The notes: generated from the letters alone by a model not told the origin. A stretch of DNA of 33,497 bases from Streptomyces sp. PTY087I2 (GCF_001687325.1 NZ_LZRD01000049.1:1-33497), one strand, 5' to 3'. Numbered from the stretch's first letter, positions 6,843-15,221 are shown. Numbers and translations: made by a program.

Positions 6843-8577
6843 CCGGACATACGCCGGAGCCGTGCGGGGGGCCTTGCAGCTGGGCGTTCATGCACGTGTC
6901 CTTCGACCGTCCCTGACCAGGGTGCATCAGTGGGGCTTGGACCCACTGATGTGTTCTGGGCGCATCCCGAACGGTTTTGGATGCGCTGGGTTGCCGCTTT
7001 CGCGTCCCGCTCGGCGGCACGTCTCCGGGGGCGTGGTCCGTTGCGGGTGGACGGCTTCCTTCACGCTCTTGTGCACCTGGTACGGCCTGGGCGGTCCGAT
7101 GCCCCGCACGATCTCTCCGGTCGTGTGGGGGCGGTGCCGTCCGACGCCGGATCGGGTGTCCGAGGGCGCGTCTCCCGATCGCGATGCCGGCGGCATCGTG
7201 ACGGGACATCTTGCGGCGGGGTGTGGTCAGCGGTTTCTGCCAGTGCTGGCCGCCCCACTTGGAGGTGTAGGCGGGATCGACCGCAATGATCATCAGACCC
7301 TGTTCGGCTGCCATGGAGACCAGCCGGGCTTTGAGTTTCGCAGTGGGAATGCCGTGGATCAGTTTCCGGAACTTTTTGCGGCGCCCGTGCTTCTCCCGGG
7401 TTTTCTCCGTACTGAAGTCGAGGTCCTCGATACCGATCCCGGTGGCGCCGGTCTGTTTGGCCCAGTGGAGGAGGCGGGTCAGGGCGTGGCGGATCTGTGC
7501 GTCGCGGTGGTGGGTGGTGCCGGTGAGGTCGTAGGCGAAGCGGTGCGGTTCGCCTACGGGGTTGCCGTGCTGGTCGAGGTGGTAGGCGGCGAAGTGGTCG
7601 GCGTTGGCGTCGACACCGATCACACCCCCGGCCCGGGCGGCCTCCCACGGGACGGTCTGCACGAGGGGGCGTTGCCAGGACGCGGTCAGATACCAGCGGC
7701 CCCGGGCAGTATCGAGGTGGATCCGGTAGGCGACAGCCCGGTTGGTTTGGATGCGGTCGGCCCATTCCGTACCGCGGTGTGCGAATGCCACTGGCGAGGC
7801 CAGGGTGTAGCGGCCGTGCTTGGTGTTGGCCAGGTGGGCCAGCGGGGCGGGCAGTTTGATGCTGACCTGGCCGTCGGGGGTGACCCGGATCGTCTCGTTC
7901 CCGAACCGCTTTCCCGACTCACCGTTCGCAGCCAGGAACCAGCGCTCCGCCTCCCACCGCTCCCGCCACCGCTCCTCGGTGAGCTCGGCCTCTGCGAGAT
8001 GGTGGCGGGTGTTGAGGAGCCGTTTGCCGCCACGCACGACCCGCACCCGTCCCGTACGCCAGTCCGCCACGGCGGCAGCGTGTCGAGTCTCCAGGTCCTT
8101 GAGGCGGCGTGACTTGCGGAACCACTCACCCTTGGAGCGGTAACCGCCCGCTGCACGCTTGGTGCCCTTCGCTCCGATCGGCAGGGACAGCCGGTGCTTC
8201 AGTGTCCGGATCCCGTCCTCCAGTGACCGGATGTGCGCGGCCTGACCGCGACGGGCGAGCGCCCACTGGTCGTTACTCGTCTTGGTGATCGCCCCGGCGA
8301 TCCGCGACGACGACACCTTCGTCAGCTCCCGCTTACGCGTGGCCCAGGTGCCGGCGCCATGTTCCAGACCATCCGCGCAGCGAATCTTCAGGTCACGCGC
8401 AGCGAGCGCGCCCTGATGCTCACCGACTGCCCGCAATATCCGCTCATCCTCGGCCGTGAGGTGCTTCAGACGGTCCCGCACCGCCACCCCGGCAAGGCCG
8501 GTCACTATGAAGGGCGCCGCCAACACGCGTACACCACCCACGACCGAACCCCGCTCCGAGACCGTGCAACCTGTCAC
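6829..8577 (-). CDS. TnpB-like RuvC protein of IS200/IS605-related type
   Basis: The frame encodes up to 582 residues of a TnpB-related protein. The three RuvC acidic residues are present: Asp323 in GVIGVDANADHF, Glu384 in GIGIEDLDF and Asp461 in SRHDAAGIAIGRR. TnpB proteins normally carry a CxxC...CxxC zinc finger between motifs II and III, but here that stretch (DPAYTSKWGGQHW...) has no cysteines. The N-terminal region is Arg/Lys-rich and helical. No TnpA is next to it. The start is uncertain: GTG 8575-8577 opens the frame but has no ribosome-binding site, and internal GTGs nearby are alternatives. The last ~90 residues are low-complexity Arg/Pro/His and may overlap an RNA-coding or terminal-element region. 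Confidence 0.8.
   Translation of the reverse strand: MTGCTVSERGSVVGGVRVLAAPFIVTGLAGVAVRDRLKHLTAEDERILRAVGEHQGALAARDLKIRCADGLEHGAGTWATRKRELTKVSSSRIAGAITKTSNDQWALARRGQAAHIRSLEDGIRTLKHRLSLPIGAKGTKRAAGGYRSKGEWFRKSRRLKDLETRHAAAVADWRTGRVRVVRGGKRLLNTRHHLAEAELTEERWRERWEAERWFLAANGESGKRFGNETIRVTPDGQVSIKLPAPLAHLANTKHGRYTLASPVAFAHRGTEWADRIQTNRAVAYRIHLDTARGRWYLTASWQRPLVQTVPWEAARAGGVIGVDANADHFAAYHLDQHGNPVGEPHRFAYDLTGTTHHRDAQIRHALTRLLHWAKQTGATGIGIEDLDFSTEKTREKHGRRKKFRKLIHGIPTAKLKARLVSMAAEQGLMIIAVDPAYTSKWGGQHWQKPLTTPRRKMSRHDAAGIAIGRRALGHPIRRRTAPPPHDRRDRAGHRTAQAVPGAQEREGSRPPATDHAPGDVPPSGTRKRQPSASKTVRDAPRTHQWVQAPLMHPGQGRSKDTCMNAQLQGPPHGSGVCPATPG
6925..6951. repeat. 10-bp perfect inverted repeat near the 3' end of the TnpB-like gene
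   Basis: CATCAGTGGG (6925-6934) and its exact complement CCCACTGATG (6942-6951) flank a 7-nt loop. Subterminal hairpins are typical of IS200/IS605 ends, and TnpB guide RNAs end near the right end of the element, so this could be an element end or an RNA structure. A smaller CCCTG/CAGGG dyad is at 6911-6922. No matching hairpin was seen at the other end. Confidence 0.5.
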
Positions 8578-8667
8578 TCAGAACAACGAGCAACCAGAGA
8601 AAGGGTCACCCATTCGGCCTCAGAACTCCTGTTCCTGGCTTGTGCTCCCGGGCGCTACAACTGACTC

Positions 8668-9885
8668 ATGCACACCAAACCGGCAGCAGCTTTCGACCCC
8701 TGGTCGCCCGCGTTCGTCGCCGATCCCTACCCCGCCTACACCGCGCTGCGCGCCGCCGGCCGGGCGCACTGGTTCGAGCCGACGGGGCAGTGGCTGATCC
8801 CGCACCACTCCGACGTATCGGCCCTGCTGCGCGACCGGCGCCTCGGGCGTACGTATCTGCACCGCTTCAGCCACGAGGAGTTCGGCCGGACCCCGCCGCC
8901 GCCCGAGCACGAGCCGTTCACCACGCTCAACGGGCAGGGCATCCTCGATCTGGAGGCCCCGGACCATCCCCGGATCCGGCGGCTGATCTCGAAGGCGTTC
9001 ACCCCGCGTACGGTCGAGAATCTGGCCCCGACCGTACGGCGGCTGGCGGCCGAGCTGGTCGACGCGTTCGTGGCGAAGGGCGGCGGCGACCTGCTGGCGG
9101 AGGTCGCGGAGCCGCTGCCGGTCGCCGTGATCGCGGAGATGCTGGGCGTCCCGGAGGCGGACCGGGGCCTGCTGCGGCCCTGGTCGGCGGCGATCTGCGG
9201 GATGTTCGAGCTGAACCCCTCGGAGGAGACGGCGCGGGCCGCCGTCCGTGCCTCGGTCGACTTCTCCGCGTATCTGCGCGGGCTGATCACCGAGCGACGC
9301 ACCGACCCCGGCGACGACCTGATCTCGGCCCTCATCGCCGCCCATGACGAGGGGGAACGGCTGACCGAGCAGGAGATGATCTCGACCTGTGTGCTGCTGC
9401 TGAACGCGGGCCACGAGGCGACGGTGAACACCACGGTCAACGGCTGGCGGACCCTCTTCCACCACCCGGAGCAGCTGGCCGCCCTGCGCGCCGACCCCGC
9501 GCTGCTGCCGACCGCGATCGAGGAACTGCTGCGCTACGACACCCCGTTGCAGATGTTCGAGCGCTGGGTGCTGGACGACATCGAGATCGACGGCCAGGTG
9601 ATCGGGCGGGGCACGGAGGTGGCGCTGCTGTTCGGCTCGGCCAACCGGGACCCGGAGCGGTTCGCGCGCCCGGACGTCCTGGACCTGTCCCGTACGGACA
9701 ATCCGCACATCACCTTCGGCGCGGGCATCCACTTCTGCCTGGGCGCCCCGCTGGCCCGGCTGGAGCTGGCGGCCTCCTTCGGTGAGCTGCTGCGGAAGGC
9801 GCCCGCGCTGCGGATGACGGCGGAGCCGGAGTGGCAGCCGGGGTATGTGATCCGGGGCCTGAAAGAGCTGCGGGCGGAGGTGTAG
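8668..9885 (+). CDS. Cytochrome P450 (CYP107-like)
   Basis: This is a soluble bacterial class I P450 of 405 residues, the usual size. The I-helix oxygen-binding motif is AGHEAT (247-252), the K-helix ExxR is at Glu286-Arg289 (EELLRYD), and the haem loop is FGAGIHFCLG with ligand Cys357. The family and neighbourhood recall the CYP107 protein near purA in other Streptomyces (memory, unverified). No ferredoxin or ferredoxin reductase is adjacent, so it must use partners from elsewhere. The ATG at 8668 starts the conserved N-terminus, although the ribosome-binding site is weak. A terminator hairpin lies between it and the convergent DUF1876 gene. The substrate cannot be read from sequence. Confidence 0.93.
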   Translation: MHTKPAAAFDPWSPAFVADPYPAYTALRAAGRAHWFEPTGQWLIPHHSDVSALLRDRRLGRTYLHRFSHEEFGRTPPPPEHEPFTTLNGQGILDLEAPDHPRIRRLISKAFTPRTVENLAPTVRRLAAELVDAFVAKGGGDLLAEVAEPLPVAVIAEMLGVPEADRGLLRPWSAAICGMFELNPSEETARAAVRASVDFSAYLRGLITERRTDPGDDLISALIAAHDEGERLTEQEMISTCVLLLNAGHEATVNTTVNGWRTLFHHPEQLAALRADPALLPTAIEELLRYDTPLQMFERWVLDDIEIDGQVIGRGTEVALLFGSANRDPERFARPDVLDLSRTDNPHITFGAGIHFCLGAPLARLELAASFGELLRKAPALRMTAEPEWQPGYVIRGLKELRAEV

Positions 9886-10027
9886 GTACGTCGGCCGGGG
9901 GCGTCCTCAGCAGGGCGGGCCGCCACCGGCCGCGTACGAGGGCCAACACGGCGATGCCCGCGAGCCTGCCGAGGACAGCGGTCCCGGGGCGCATTTCAGC
10001 CCCTCCGGCGATGGAGGAGCGGGGGTA

Positions 10028-10044
10028 CGGGGGCAGCGCCCCCG
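10028..10044. terminator. Bidirectional hairpin between P450 and DUF1876 genes
   Basis: CGGGGGC-AGC-GCCCCCG is a perfect 7-bp stem with a 3-nt loop. It sits between two convergent genes and could stop transcription from either side. Confidence 0.6.
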
Positions 10045-10053
10045 AATCCCGAA

Positions 10054-10326
10054 TCACGTCAGCGGGTAAGACTTCCGCCCCGACGCCTCGTCGATCTCAT
10101 CGTGCGCCTTGGTCAGCAGTTTCATCGCCAGCTCGTTGAGCGCCCTCGCCCCCGCGATCTCCTCGCCCACCCGCTGCTGGTCGGCGTCGGAGGGATGGCG
10201 GCTGGCGTAGCCGTGGGCGCGTACCTCTGTTCCGTCGGAGAGGCGGACGAGCGCCGCCGCGCGCGTGCGGTGGGTGTCCTCCTCGAATTCGAGGTCGATG
10301 TGCCATCCGACAGCGATCCTGGTCAT
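10054..10326 (-). CDS. DUF1876 domain-containing protein
   Basis: This small 90-residue soluble protein belongs to DUF1876, a family of short dsRBD-like proteins common in actinobacteria and without a known role. The body runs MTRIAVGWHIDLEFEED, ALVRLSDGTEVRAHGYASRHPSD and GARALNELAMKLLTKAHDEI. The ATG at 10324-10326 is chosen because GGAGG lies 8 nt upstream (10335-10339 on the plus strand); a longer open frame upstream is low-complexity and overlaps the next gene. It sits just downstream of the diacylglycerol-kinase-like gene on the same strand. Confidence 0.85.
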   Translation of the reverse strand: MTRIAVGWHIDLEFEEDTHRTRAAALVRLSDGTEVRAHGYASRHPSDADQQRVGEEIAGARALNELAMKLLTKAHDEIDEASGRKSYPLT

Positions 10327-10379
10327 GACGGTCACCTCCGGGACCGAACGGGGAAACGGGACGGCTCCGGGGCCGTCTC

Positions 10380-11264
10380 CTACCAGCGTGCGCCCGCCGC
10401 CGCGTCCGCGCTCGCCGGGCCCGGCAGCATCAGCCCCCAGGCGCCCGCGCGGACCGTCCACGTCCGGGTCCGCACCGGCCCCCCGGTCTGTATGTCGGCC
10501 CGGTAGCGGAAGTCCGCGCCGGAGACCGTGACGGCCTTGGCCTCCACCGTGACGTCCTCGCCGGAACCGGTGCGGACGACGACGTCGGCGAGCCCCCCGC
10601 CGCCCTGGGAGGTCACCGAGAGGTCCCGGACCGGCGTGTCCAGGTCGCTCAGCAGCACCCCGTCCGCCTCGATGCGCAGCCGGTGCGTGCCCGGGGCCGT
10701 CGCGGCGGCGACCGGGGCCGGGCGGACCAGGGACGTCACCAGCGAGCGGCAGGTGTCCCAGACGGCCGTGACGCCCGCGTGCGGGGTTCCGGAGCCGGGC
10801 GGCGGGGGAGGCGGGGCCGGGATGCGCAGGCGGCCCAGGACCACGCCGTCGCTGTCGTCGACCAGCAGGTCCAGACGGCGCACCGCCCCGTCCAGCGCGG
10901 TCCGGGCGGCCGCCACCGCACCCCGGGGGACACCGAGGGCGTGGGCGACCTCCAGCGCGTGCGCCGCGCCGACGGGGATCAGGGAGAGGACGCCGGCGGC
11001 CAGCTCCCGCTCGCGGTGCAGCTGGGCCACGGCGCGCAGCAGCGCATGGTCGTCACCGACCACGACCGGGCGGCGCGAGCCCCGCCGGGAGAGGGCGCGG
11101 GCGAACTCCTCCGGGGTGTCCGGGAGGCAGATCTTGGCGTGCGAGCCGGCGCTCAGCACGTCCTTCGCGATGCGGACGGACTCGCCGTCGGTCCTGCGGG
11201 CGGCCGGGTCGATGACCACGAGAAGCTGGTCGTCGCCGTCGCCGGGGGGCTCTCCAGCCGACAC
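10380..11264 (-). CDS. Diacylglycerol-kinase-like protein with altered nucleotide motif
   Basis: This 294-residue soluble protein resembles the DAGK/sphingosine-kinase fold. An N-terminal LLVVIDPAARR strand is followed by VVVGDDHALLRAVAQL and GVLSLIPVGAAHALEVAHALGVP, which align with the family's GGDGT and IPxGTxND motifs. However, GGDGT has become GDDHA and the GTGND part has become GAAHA, so catalysis is doubtful. The C-terminal half is a beta-rich region like the second DAGK domain. GTG 11262-11264 is chosen because GAGGAAGG lies 6 nt upstream; an upstream ATG at 11297 lacks such a site. It precedes the DUF1876 gene, with 53 nt between them, and diverges from purA. Confidence 0.6.
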   Translation of the reverse strand: MSAGEPPGDGDDQLLVVIDPAARRTDGESVRIAKDVLSAGSHAKICLPDTPEEFARALSRRGSRRPVVVGDDHALLRAVAQLHRERELAAGVLSLIPVGAAHALEVAHALGVPRGAVAAARTALDGAVRRLDLLVDDSDGVVLGRLRIPAPPPPPPGSGTPHAGVTAVWDTCRSLVTSLVRPAPVAAATAPGTHRLRIEADGVLLSDLDTPVRDLSVTSQGGGGLADVVVRTGSGEDVTVEAKAVTVSGADFRYRADIQTGGPVRTRTWTVRAGAWGLMLPGPASADAAAGARW

Positions 11265-11298
11265 CTCGGTCCTTCCTCGGGTAGCATCTTGGTGCAAG

Positions 11299-11326
11299 AG
11301 CCCCTTGCGCTATTGCGCCAGGGGCT
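11299..11326. terminator. Hairpin between the divergent kinase-like gene and purA
   Basis: AGCCCCT (11299-11305) pairs with AGGGGCT (11320-11326). An inner GCGC/GCGC pair encloses a TATT loop, and a short T-rich run follows on the plus strand. It looks like a terminator but lies between divergent starts. It may end a transcript reading through from the left, or act as an attenuator in the purA leader. Confidence 0.5.
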
Positions 11327-11450
11327 TCGTCTATTCCGGGGCACCCGGTTCGACGGCTCAGGCTGTGCCGTACATCGTCGTACGGCAGGTACGACCTTGA
11401 CGTACGCCCCCTGACCTTGGACATGCCCCGCCCGGAAGGGGTGTACGCCT

Positions 11451-12734
11451 GTGCCCGCACTTGTGCTGCTCGGTGCTCAGTGGGGTGACGAGGGCAAGGG
11501 GAAGGCCACCGATCTCCTCGGTGGATCCGTGGACTATGTCGTGCGATACCAGGGCGGTAACAACGCCGGTCACACGGTCGTCGTGGGCGACCAGAAGTAC
11601 GCACTTCATCTCCTCCCCTCCGGAATCCTGTCGCCGGGCTGTACCCCGGTCATCGGGAACGGTGTCGTGGTCGACCCGGCGGTCCTGCTCTCCGAGCTGA
11701 GCGGTCTGAACGAGCGAGGCGTCGACACGTCCAAGCTTCTGATCAGCGGCAACGCTCATTTGATCACTCCGTACAACGTCACGCTCGACAAGGTGACCGA
11801 GCGCTTCCTCGGGAAGCGCAAGATCGGTACGACGGGCCGGGGCATCGGCCCGACGTACGCCGACAAGATCAACCGGGTGGGGATCCGCGTCCAGGACCTC
11901 TACGACGAGTCGATCCTGGAGCAGAAGGTGGAGGCGGCCCTGGAGCAGAAGAACCAGCTCCTGGCCAAGGTCTTCAACCGCCGGGCGATCGAGGCGGGCA
12001 AGGTCGTCGAGGACATGCTCCAGTACGCGGAGCAGATCAAGCCGTTCGTCGCCGACACGACCCTGATCCTGAACGAAGCCATCGACGACGGCAAGGTCGT
12101 GCTCTTCGAGGGCGGCCAGGGCACCCTGCTCGACGTCGACCACGGCACGTACCCCTTCGTCACCTCGTCGAACCCGACGGCGGGCGGCGCCTGCACCGGA
12201 GCCGGTGTCGGCCCGACGAAGATCAGCCGCGTCATCGGCATCCTCAAGGCCTATACGACGCGGGTCGGCGCCGGTCCGTTCCCGACCGAGCTGTTCGACG
12301 AGGACGGCGAGGCGCTGCGGCGCATCGGCGGCGAGCGCGGTGTCACCACCGGCCGTGACCGCCGCTGCGGCTGGTTCGACGCCCCGATCGCGCGGTACGC
12401 GACCCGGGTCAACGGCCTGACCGACTTCTTCCTCACCAAGCTGGACGTCCTCACCGGCTGGGAGCGGATCCCGGTCTGCGTGGCGTACGAGATCGACGGC
12501 AAGCGCGTCGAGGAGCTCCCGTACAACCAGACCGACTTCCACCACGCGAAGCCGATCTACGAGACCCTGCCGGGCTGGTCCGAGGACATCACCAAGGCCA
12601 AGACCTTCTCCGACCTGCCGAAGAACGCGCAGGGTTACGTGAAGGCCCTGGAGGAGATGTCGGGCGCCCCGATCTCCGCGATCGGCGTCGGCCCCGGCCG
12701 GACCGAGACGATCGAGATCAACTCGTTCCTGTAG
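11451..12734 (+). CDS. purA: Adenylosuccinate synthetase
   Basis: PurA joins IMP and aspartate with GTP hydrolysis to give adenylosuccinate, the committed step to AMP. The 427-residue length is standard. The N-terminal loop QWGDEGKGK (10-18), the GNNAGHTV block (40-47), the GTTGRGIGPTYADK segment, the GGERGVTTGRDRRCGWFD region and the KLDVLTGW guanine-binding motif are intact. GTG 11451 is the start because the protein begins PALVLLGAQWGD as in the family and GGAAGGGG lies 9 nt before it. A TTGACG at 11397-11402 may be part of the promoter. A strong terminator follows. Confidence 0.98.
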   Translation: MPALVLLGAQWGDEGKGKATDLLGGSVDYVVRYQGGNNAGHTVVVGDQKYALHLLPSGILSPGCTPVIGNGVVVDPAVLLSELSGLNERGVDTSKLLISGNAHLITPYNVTLDKVTERFLGKRKIGTTGRGIGPTYADKINRVGIRVQDLYDESILEQKVEAALEQKNQLLAKVFNRRAIEAGKVVEDMLQYAEQIKPFVADTTLILNEAIDDGKVVLFEGGQGTLLDVDHGTYPFVTSSNPTAGGACTGAGVGPTKISRVIGILKAYTTRVGAGPFPTELFDEDGEALRRIGGERGVTTGRDRRCGWFDAPIARYATRVNGLTDFFLTKLDVLTGWERIPVCVAYEIDGKRVEELPYNQTDFHHAKPIYETLPGWSEDITKAKTFSDLPKNAQGYVKALEEMSGAPISAIGVGPGRTETIEINSFL

Positions 12735-12756
12735 GCGGTGTTGCAGGCGGTGCTGT

Positions 12757-12810
12757 CCGTGGGGCCCGGGTCGGATCGGAATGATTCGCATCCCGGGCCC
12801 CACGGGTTTT
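12757..12810 (+). terminator. purA terminator
   Basis: A perfect 14-bp stem (12757-12770 with 12792-12805) with a 21-nt loop is followed by GTTTT, a convincing intrinsic terminator 23 nt after the purA stop. Confidence 0.85.
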
Positions 12811-12853
12811 CCGCGACCGCGTTCGCGCCCGCCTCGGCCGGGGCGGGCCCGCC

Positions 12854-13966
12854 TCAGTCGGTGTCCGTCGCCGCGAGTACGGCGATCCGGCGGCGGTCGG
12901 GGGAGAGGGCGGCGATGCCGTAGTCGGCCAAGATCTCGTTGCAGAACCACTCCGCGTCGGACTCGAAGTGGAACCACGTCGTCTGCCGGACGTGGTGCTC
13001 CACCTCCTCCGCGCTCGCCCCTGCCGGGGCGTCGCTGAGGGCCGCCATGGATTTCCAGGCCCACAGCCGTCCGAACGCGCCGTGCGCCCCGTGGTCGCCC
13101 ATGCCACCCATCGAGGCGGTGGCGAAGAGAATGCTCCAGATCGCGTCGGCGGGGCGGCGGGCGATCTCGAAGCGGCCCGTGGTGCCGAGCCCCTCGACGC
13201 ATCCCATGGGCAGGGTGGGCAGCAGCGCGGGAACCCGGTCCGGTTCCACTTCCTCGTCCGTCCGGAAGACCCAGGCCTCCGAGTGCCCCCAGCCGCCCGC
13301 CTCCGGCGCGGCGATGATCATCTGGTGCAGGTCGAGGGTCGCGGAGTCCACTAGGGCCGACTGCTCCGCCGTACGAGGAGTGGGCGGGTCGACCCGGCCG
13401 TCGGCGGGCAGGGGGGAACCGCCGGAGCGTGCGCCGCCGTTGATCGAACGGCTGGGAAAGGTGAGTCGGGTCTCCAGTGCGCTGCGGCGCGACGGCAGCC
13501 ATACCAGCGGATGGCCGCCGTACATCACCCGCGTCCAGTCGATCGTCTTCGGGAACGCGTCCATGTCCACGCCCCGCAGGATCAGTTCGTGGAAGAGGCA
13601 GATGCGCAGCTCGTCCAGCCGGCCCTTCGCGTCGCGCTCGGAGAGCGGGCCCACCAGGTCGGCCGCCTCCCGGTGCTCCGCCAGGAGCGAGGCCACGAAC
13701 CGGGGCGCGAGGTCGACCCCGGGGCCTTGGCTCCGGGTGAACAGCCGCAGGAGCTGCGTCAGGCTGTCGGGGCCGGGGGTGATGGCCAGCACCCTGACGA
13801 GCTGGGCGAGTTGGCCCTGGTGCTCGCGCGTCTTCTTGGTGGCGGCTTCGATCCGGTCCGTCAGCTCCATCGCCAGGTCGGCCACCTGGCGGGAGTCGCC
13901 CTGCGCGGCGCGCTGTTGGGCCGTCTGCCAGGAGAAGCGCCTGAAGTCGTCGTCGGTGTTGTTCAC
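12854..13966 (-). CDS. Uncharacterised protein, DUF6183-like
   Basis: The gene encodes 370 residues without signal peptide or membrane segments. The N-terminal half is helical and Arg/Asp-rich. The C-terminal part contains ATASMGGMGDHGAHGAFGRLWAWKS, an EEVEHHVRQTTWFHFESDAEWF segment and the ending SPDRRRIAVLAATDTD. That ending and the glycine/histidine block are what I remember of the DUF6183 family in Streptomyces, which has no known function. ATG 13964-13966 starts the protein. It converges on purA across the terminator, and its start is 165 nt from the divergent first chitinase gene. Confidence 0.65.
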   Translation of the reverse strand: MNNTDDDFRRFSWQTAQQRAAQGDSRQVADLAMELTDRIEAATKKTREHQGQLAQLVRVLAITPGPDSLTQLLRLFTRSQGPGVDLAPRFVASLLAEHREAADLVGPLSERDAKGRLDELRICLFHELILRGVDMDAFPKTIDWTRVMYGGHPLVWLPSRRSALETRLTFPSRSINGGARSGGSPLPADGRVDPPTPRTAEQSALVDSATLDLHQMIIAAPEAGGWGHSEAWVFRTDEEVEPDRVPALLPTLPMGCVEGLGTTGRFEIARRPADAIWSILFATASMGGMGDHGAHGAFGRLWAWKSMAALSDAPAGASAEEVEHHVRQTTWFHFESDAEWFCNEILADYGIAALSPDRRRIAVLAATDTD

Positions 13967-14018
13967 GGTTCGTCACCCTAGGGCCGTCCCGGCGGCGGGT
14001 GCGACGCGTTTGACGGCC

Positions 14019-14058
14019 CATCCAGACCTTGACAGGTCCAGACCAATGCCGTTTGGGT
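14019..14058 (+). promoter_or_regulatory. Chitinase-type promoter with DasR-like boxes (first copy)
   Basis: TTGACA at 14029-14034 is an excellent -35 box, flanked by ATCCAGACCT on the left and AGGTCCAGACCA on the right. With an 18-bp spacer, TTGGGT at 14053-14058 is a possible -10. AGGTCCAGACCA-type repeats around the -35 are the classical direct repeats of Streptomyces chitinase promoters and match the DasR-responsive element. The left box is weaker than in the second copy, having lost its TGG. Confidence 0.7.
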
Positions 14059-14131
14059 GGTGGTCCCCCCATGTCGGCCCGCCGGGGCGCTCGGGCGCGC
14101 CCGGTGAGCCGCGTCGAAGGAGTGAGCAGCC

Positions 14132-15034
14132 CTGTCTCGCATCGACCGCACCGATCGCCTCAAGCGATTTCTGACTGTGCCCGCGACGCTCGCCGCCCTC
14201 GCCGCCGCCCTCGTCACGGCGGCCCCCACCGCCTCGGCCACCACCCCCGCCACCGAGCCCTGCGCGCCGCTCCACAGCGCCACGGCCGACTACCGCGCCG
14301 GGGACACCGTCTCCCACCACGGCCGCAACTGGAGCGCCAAGTGGTGGAACCGGGGCGAGAATCCGGGTGCGGGATCCGCCTGGGCGGACCGGGGCGCCTG
14401 TACGGGAGGGGTGTCCGACTTCGTCATCGGCGAGGCGGAGTTCGACGCGATCTTCCCGGACCGCGACCCCTTCTACACGTACCAGGGCCTGATCGACGCG
14501 CTGCACGCCTACCCGCACTTCGCCAACGTCGGTACGCCGCAGACGCGGGCGCGGGAGGCGGCGGCGTTCCTGACGCACGCGGACTTCGAGTCGGTGGGGC
14601 TGAAGTACGTCAAGGAGATCAACGAGGCCAACTACTGGCGCAAGTGCGACGACACCCAGCCCTTCGGCTGCCCGGCGGGGCGCGAGGCGTACTACGGGCG
14701 CGGCCCGATCATGTTCAGCTGGAACTTCAACTACAAGGCCGCCGGGGACGCCCTCGGGCTCGATCTGCTGAACGACCCCTGGCTGGTCGAGCGGGATCCG
14801 TCCGTCGCCTGGGCCACCGCCCTCTGGTACTGGAACACGCAGAACGGCCCCGGCACCATGACCTCGCACGAGGCGATGGTCGGCGGCGCGGGCTTCGGCG
14901 AGACGATCCGTTCGCTCAACGGGGCCCTGGAGTGCGACGGCGGCAACCCGGAGTCGGTGGCGGCGCGGGTGGAACGGTACGAACGCATCACCGGCATCAC
15001 CGGGGTGGCGCCGGGATCGGGGCTCACCTGCTGA
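14132..15034 (+). CDS. Secreted GH19 chitinase-like protein with diverged active site
   Basis: The 300-residue precursor has a signal peptide (RLKR then a hydrophobic run ending TASA), a small chitin-binding domain (AGDTVSHHGRNWSAKWW, with exposed aromatics) and a GH19 catalytic domain. The start is inferred as CTG 14132: GAAGGAG lies 8 nt upstream, and only this start restores the basic n-region. GTG 14177 would begin inside the hydrophobic core without a ribosome-binding site. The catalytic Glu (153) and second Glu (162, nine residues later) remain. However, the HETGG motif has become FESVG and GPIQLSW has become GPIMFSW. It may bind or cleave chitin differently or be weakly active. It is a paralogue of the next gene. 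Confidence 0.85.
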   Translation: MSRIDRTDRLKRFLTVPATLAALAAALVTAAPTASATTPATEPCAPLHSATADYRAGDTVSHHGRNWSAKWWNRGENPGAGSAWADRGACTGGVSDFVIGEAEFDAIFPDRDPFYTYQGLIDALHAYPHFANVGTPQTRAREAAAFLTHADFESVGLKYVKEINEANYWRKCDDTQPFGCPAGREAYYGRGPIMFSWNFNYKAAGDALGLDLLNDPWLVERDPSVAWATALWYWNTQNGPGTMTSHEAMVGGAGFGETIRSLNGALECDGGNPESVAARVERYERITGITGVAPGSGLTC

Positions 15035-15086
15035 GCGCGGGCAGTCGGTTGGCCGCTGGGATCGGGCTCATCCGCTGAGCGCGGGC
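15013..15086 (+). repeat. Duplicated 3' end of the first chitinase gene
   Basis: About 30 bp spanning the end of the chitinase gene and its TGA (15013-15042) recur imperfectly at 15058-15086, both containing GCTGAGCGCGGGC. This is a small local duplication. The remaining 200 nt up to the next promoter contain no gene that I can support. Confidence 0.6.
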
Positions 15087-15221
15087 GCGGAGGCCGTCTG
15101 CGGCTGTCCGCAGGGGGAGCGTGTGCCGTCCGCATGCTGGGCGGGCCGGAAGATTTTACCTTCGCCGGCACCCCGGTCCACGGGTGATCCGGATGGACTC
15201 CCTCCGGAATAGCGGCTGTTG

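Noticed and set aside
8578..8667. Second end of the TnpB-like element, matching the 6925 hairpin
   Set aside because: No matching hairpin or terminal repeat could be found, so element boundaries are not assigned.
11290..11360. Possible tRNA upstream of purA
   Set aside because: A strong hairpin and a GGTTCGA-like string are present, but no acceptor stem, D arm or anticodon arm can be arranged around them.
11358..14072. 904-codon minus-strand open frame across purA
   Set aside because: It is antisense to purA and overlaps the DUF6183-like gene in another frame. No domain is recognisable.
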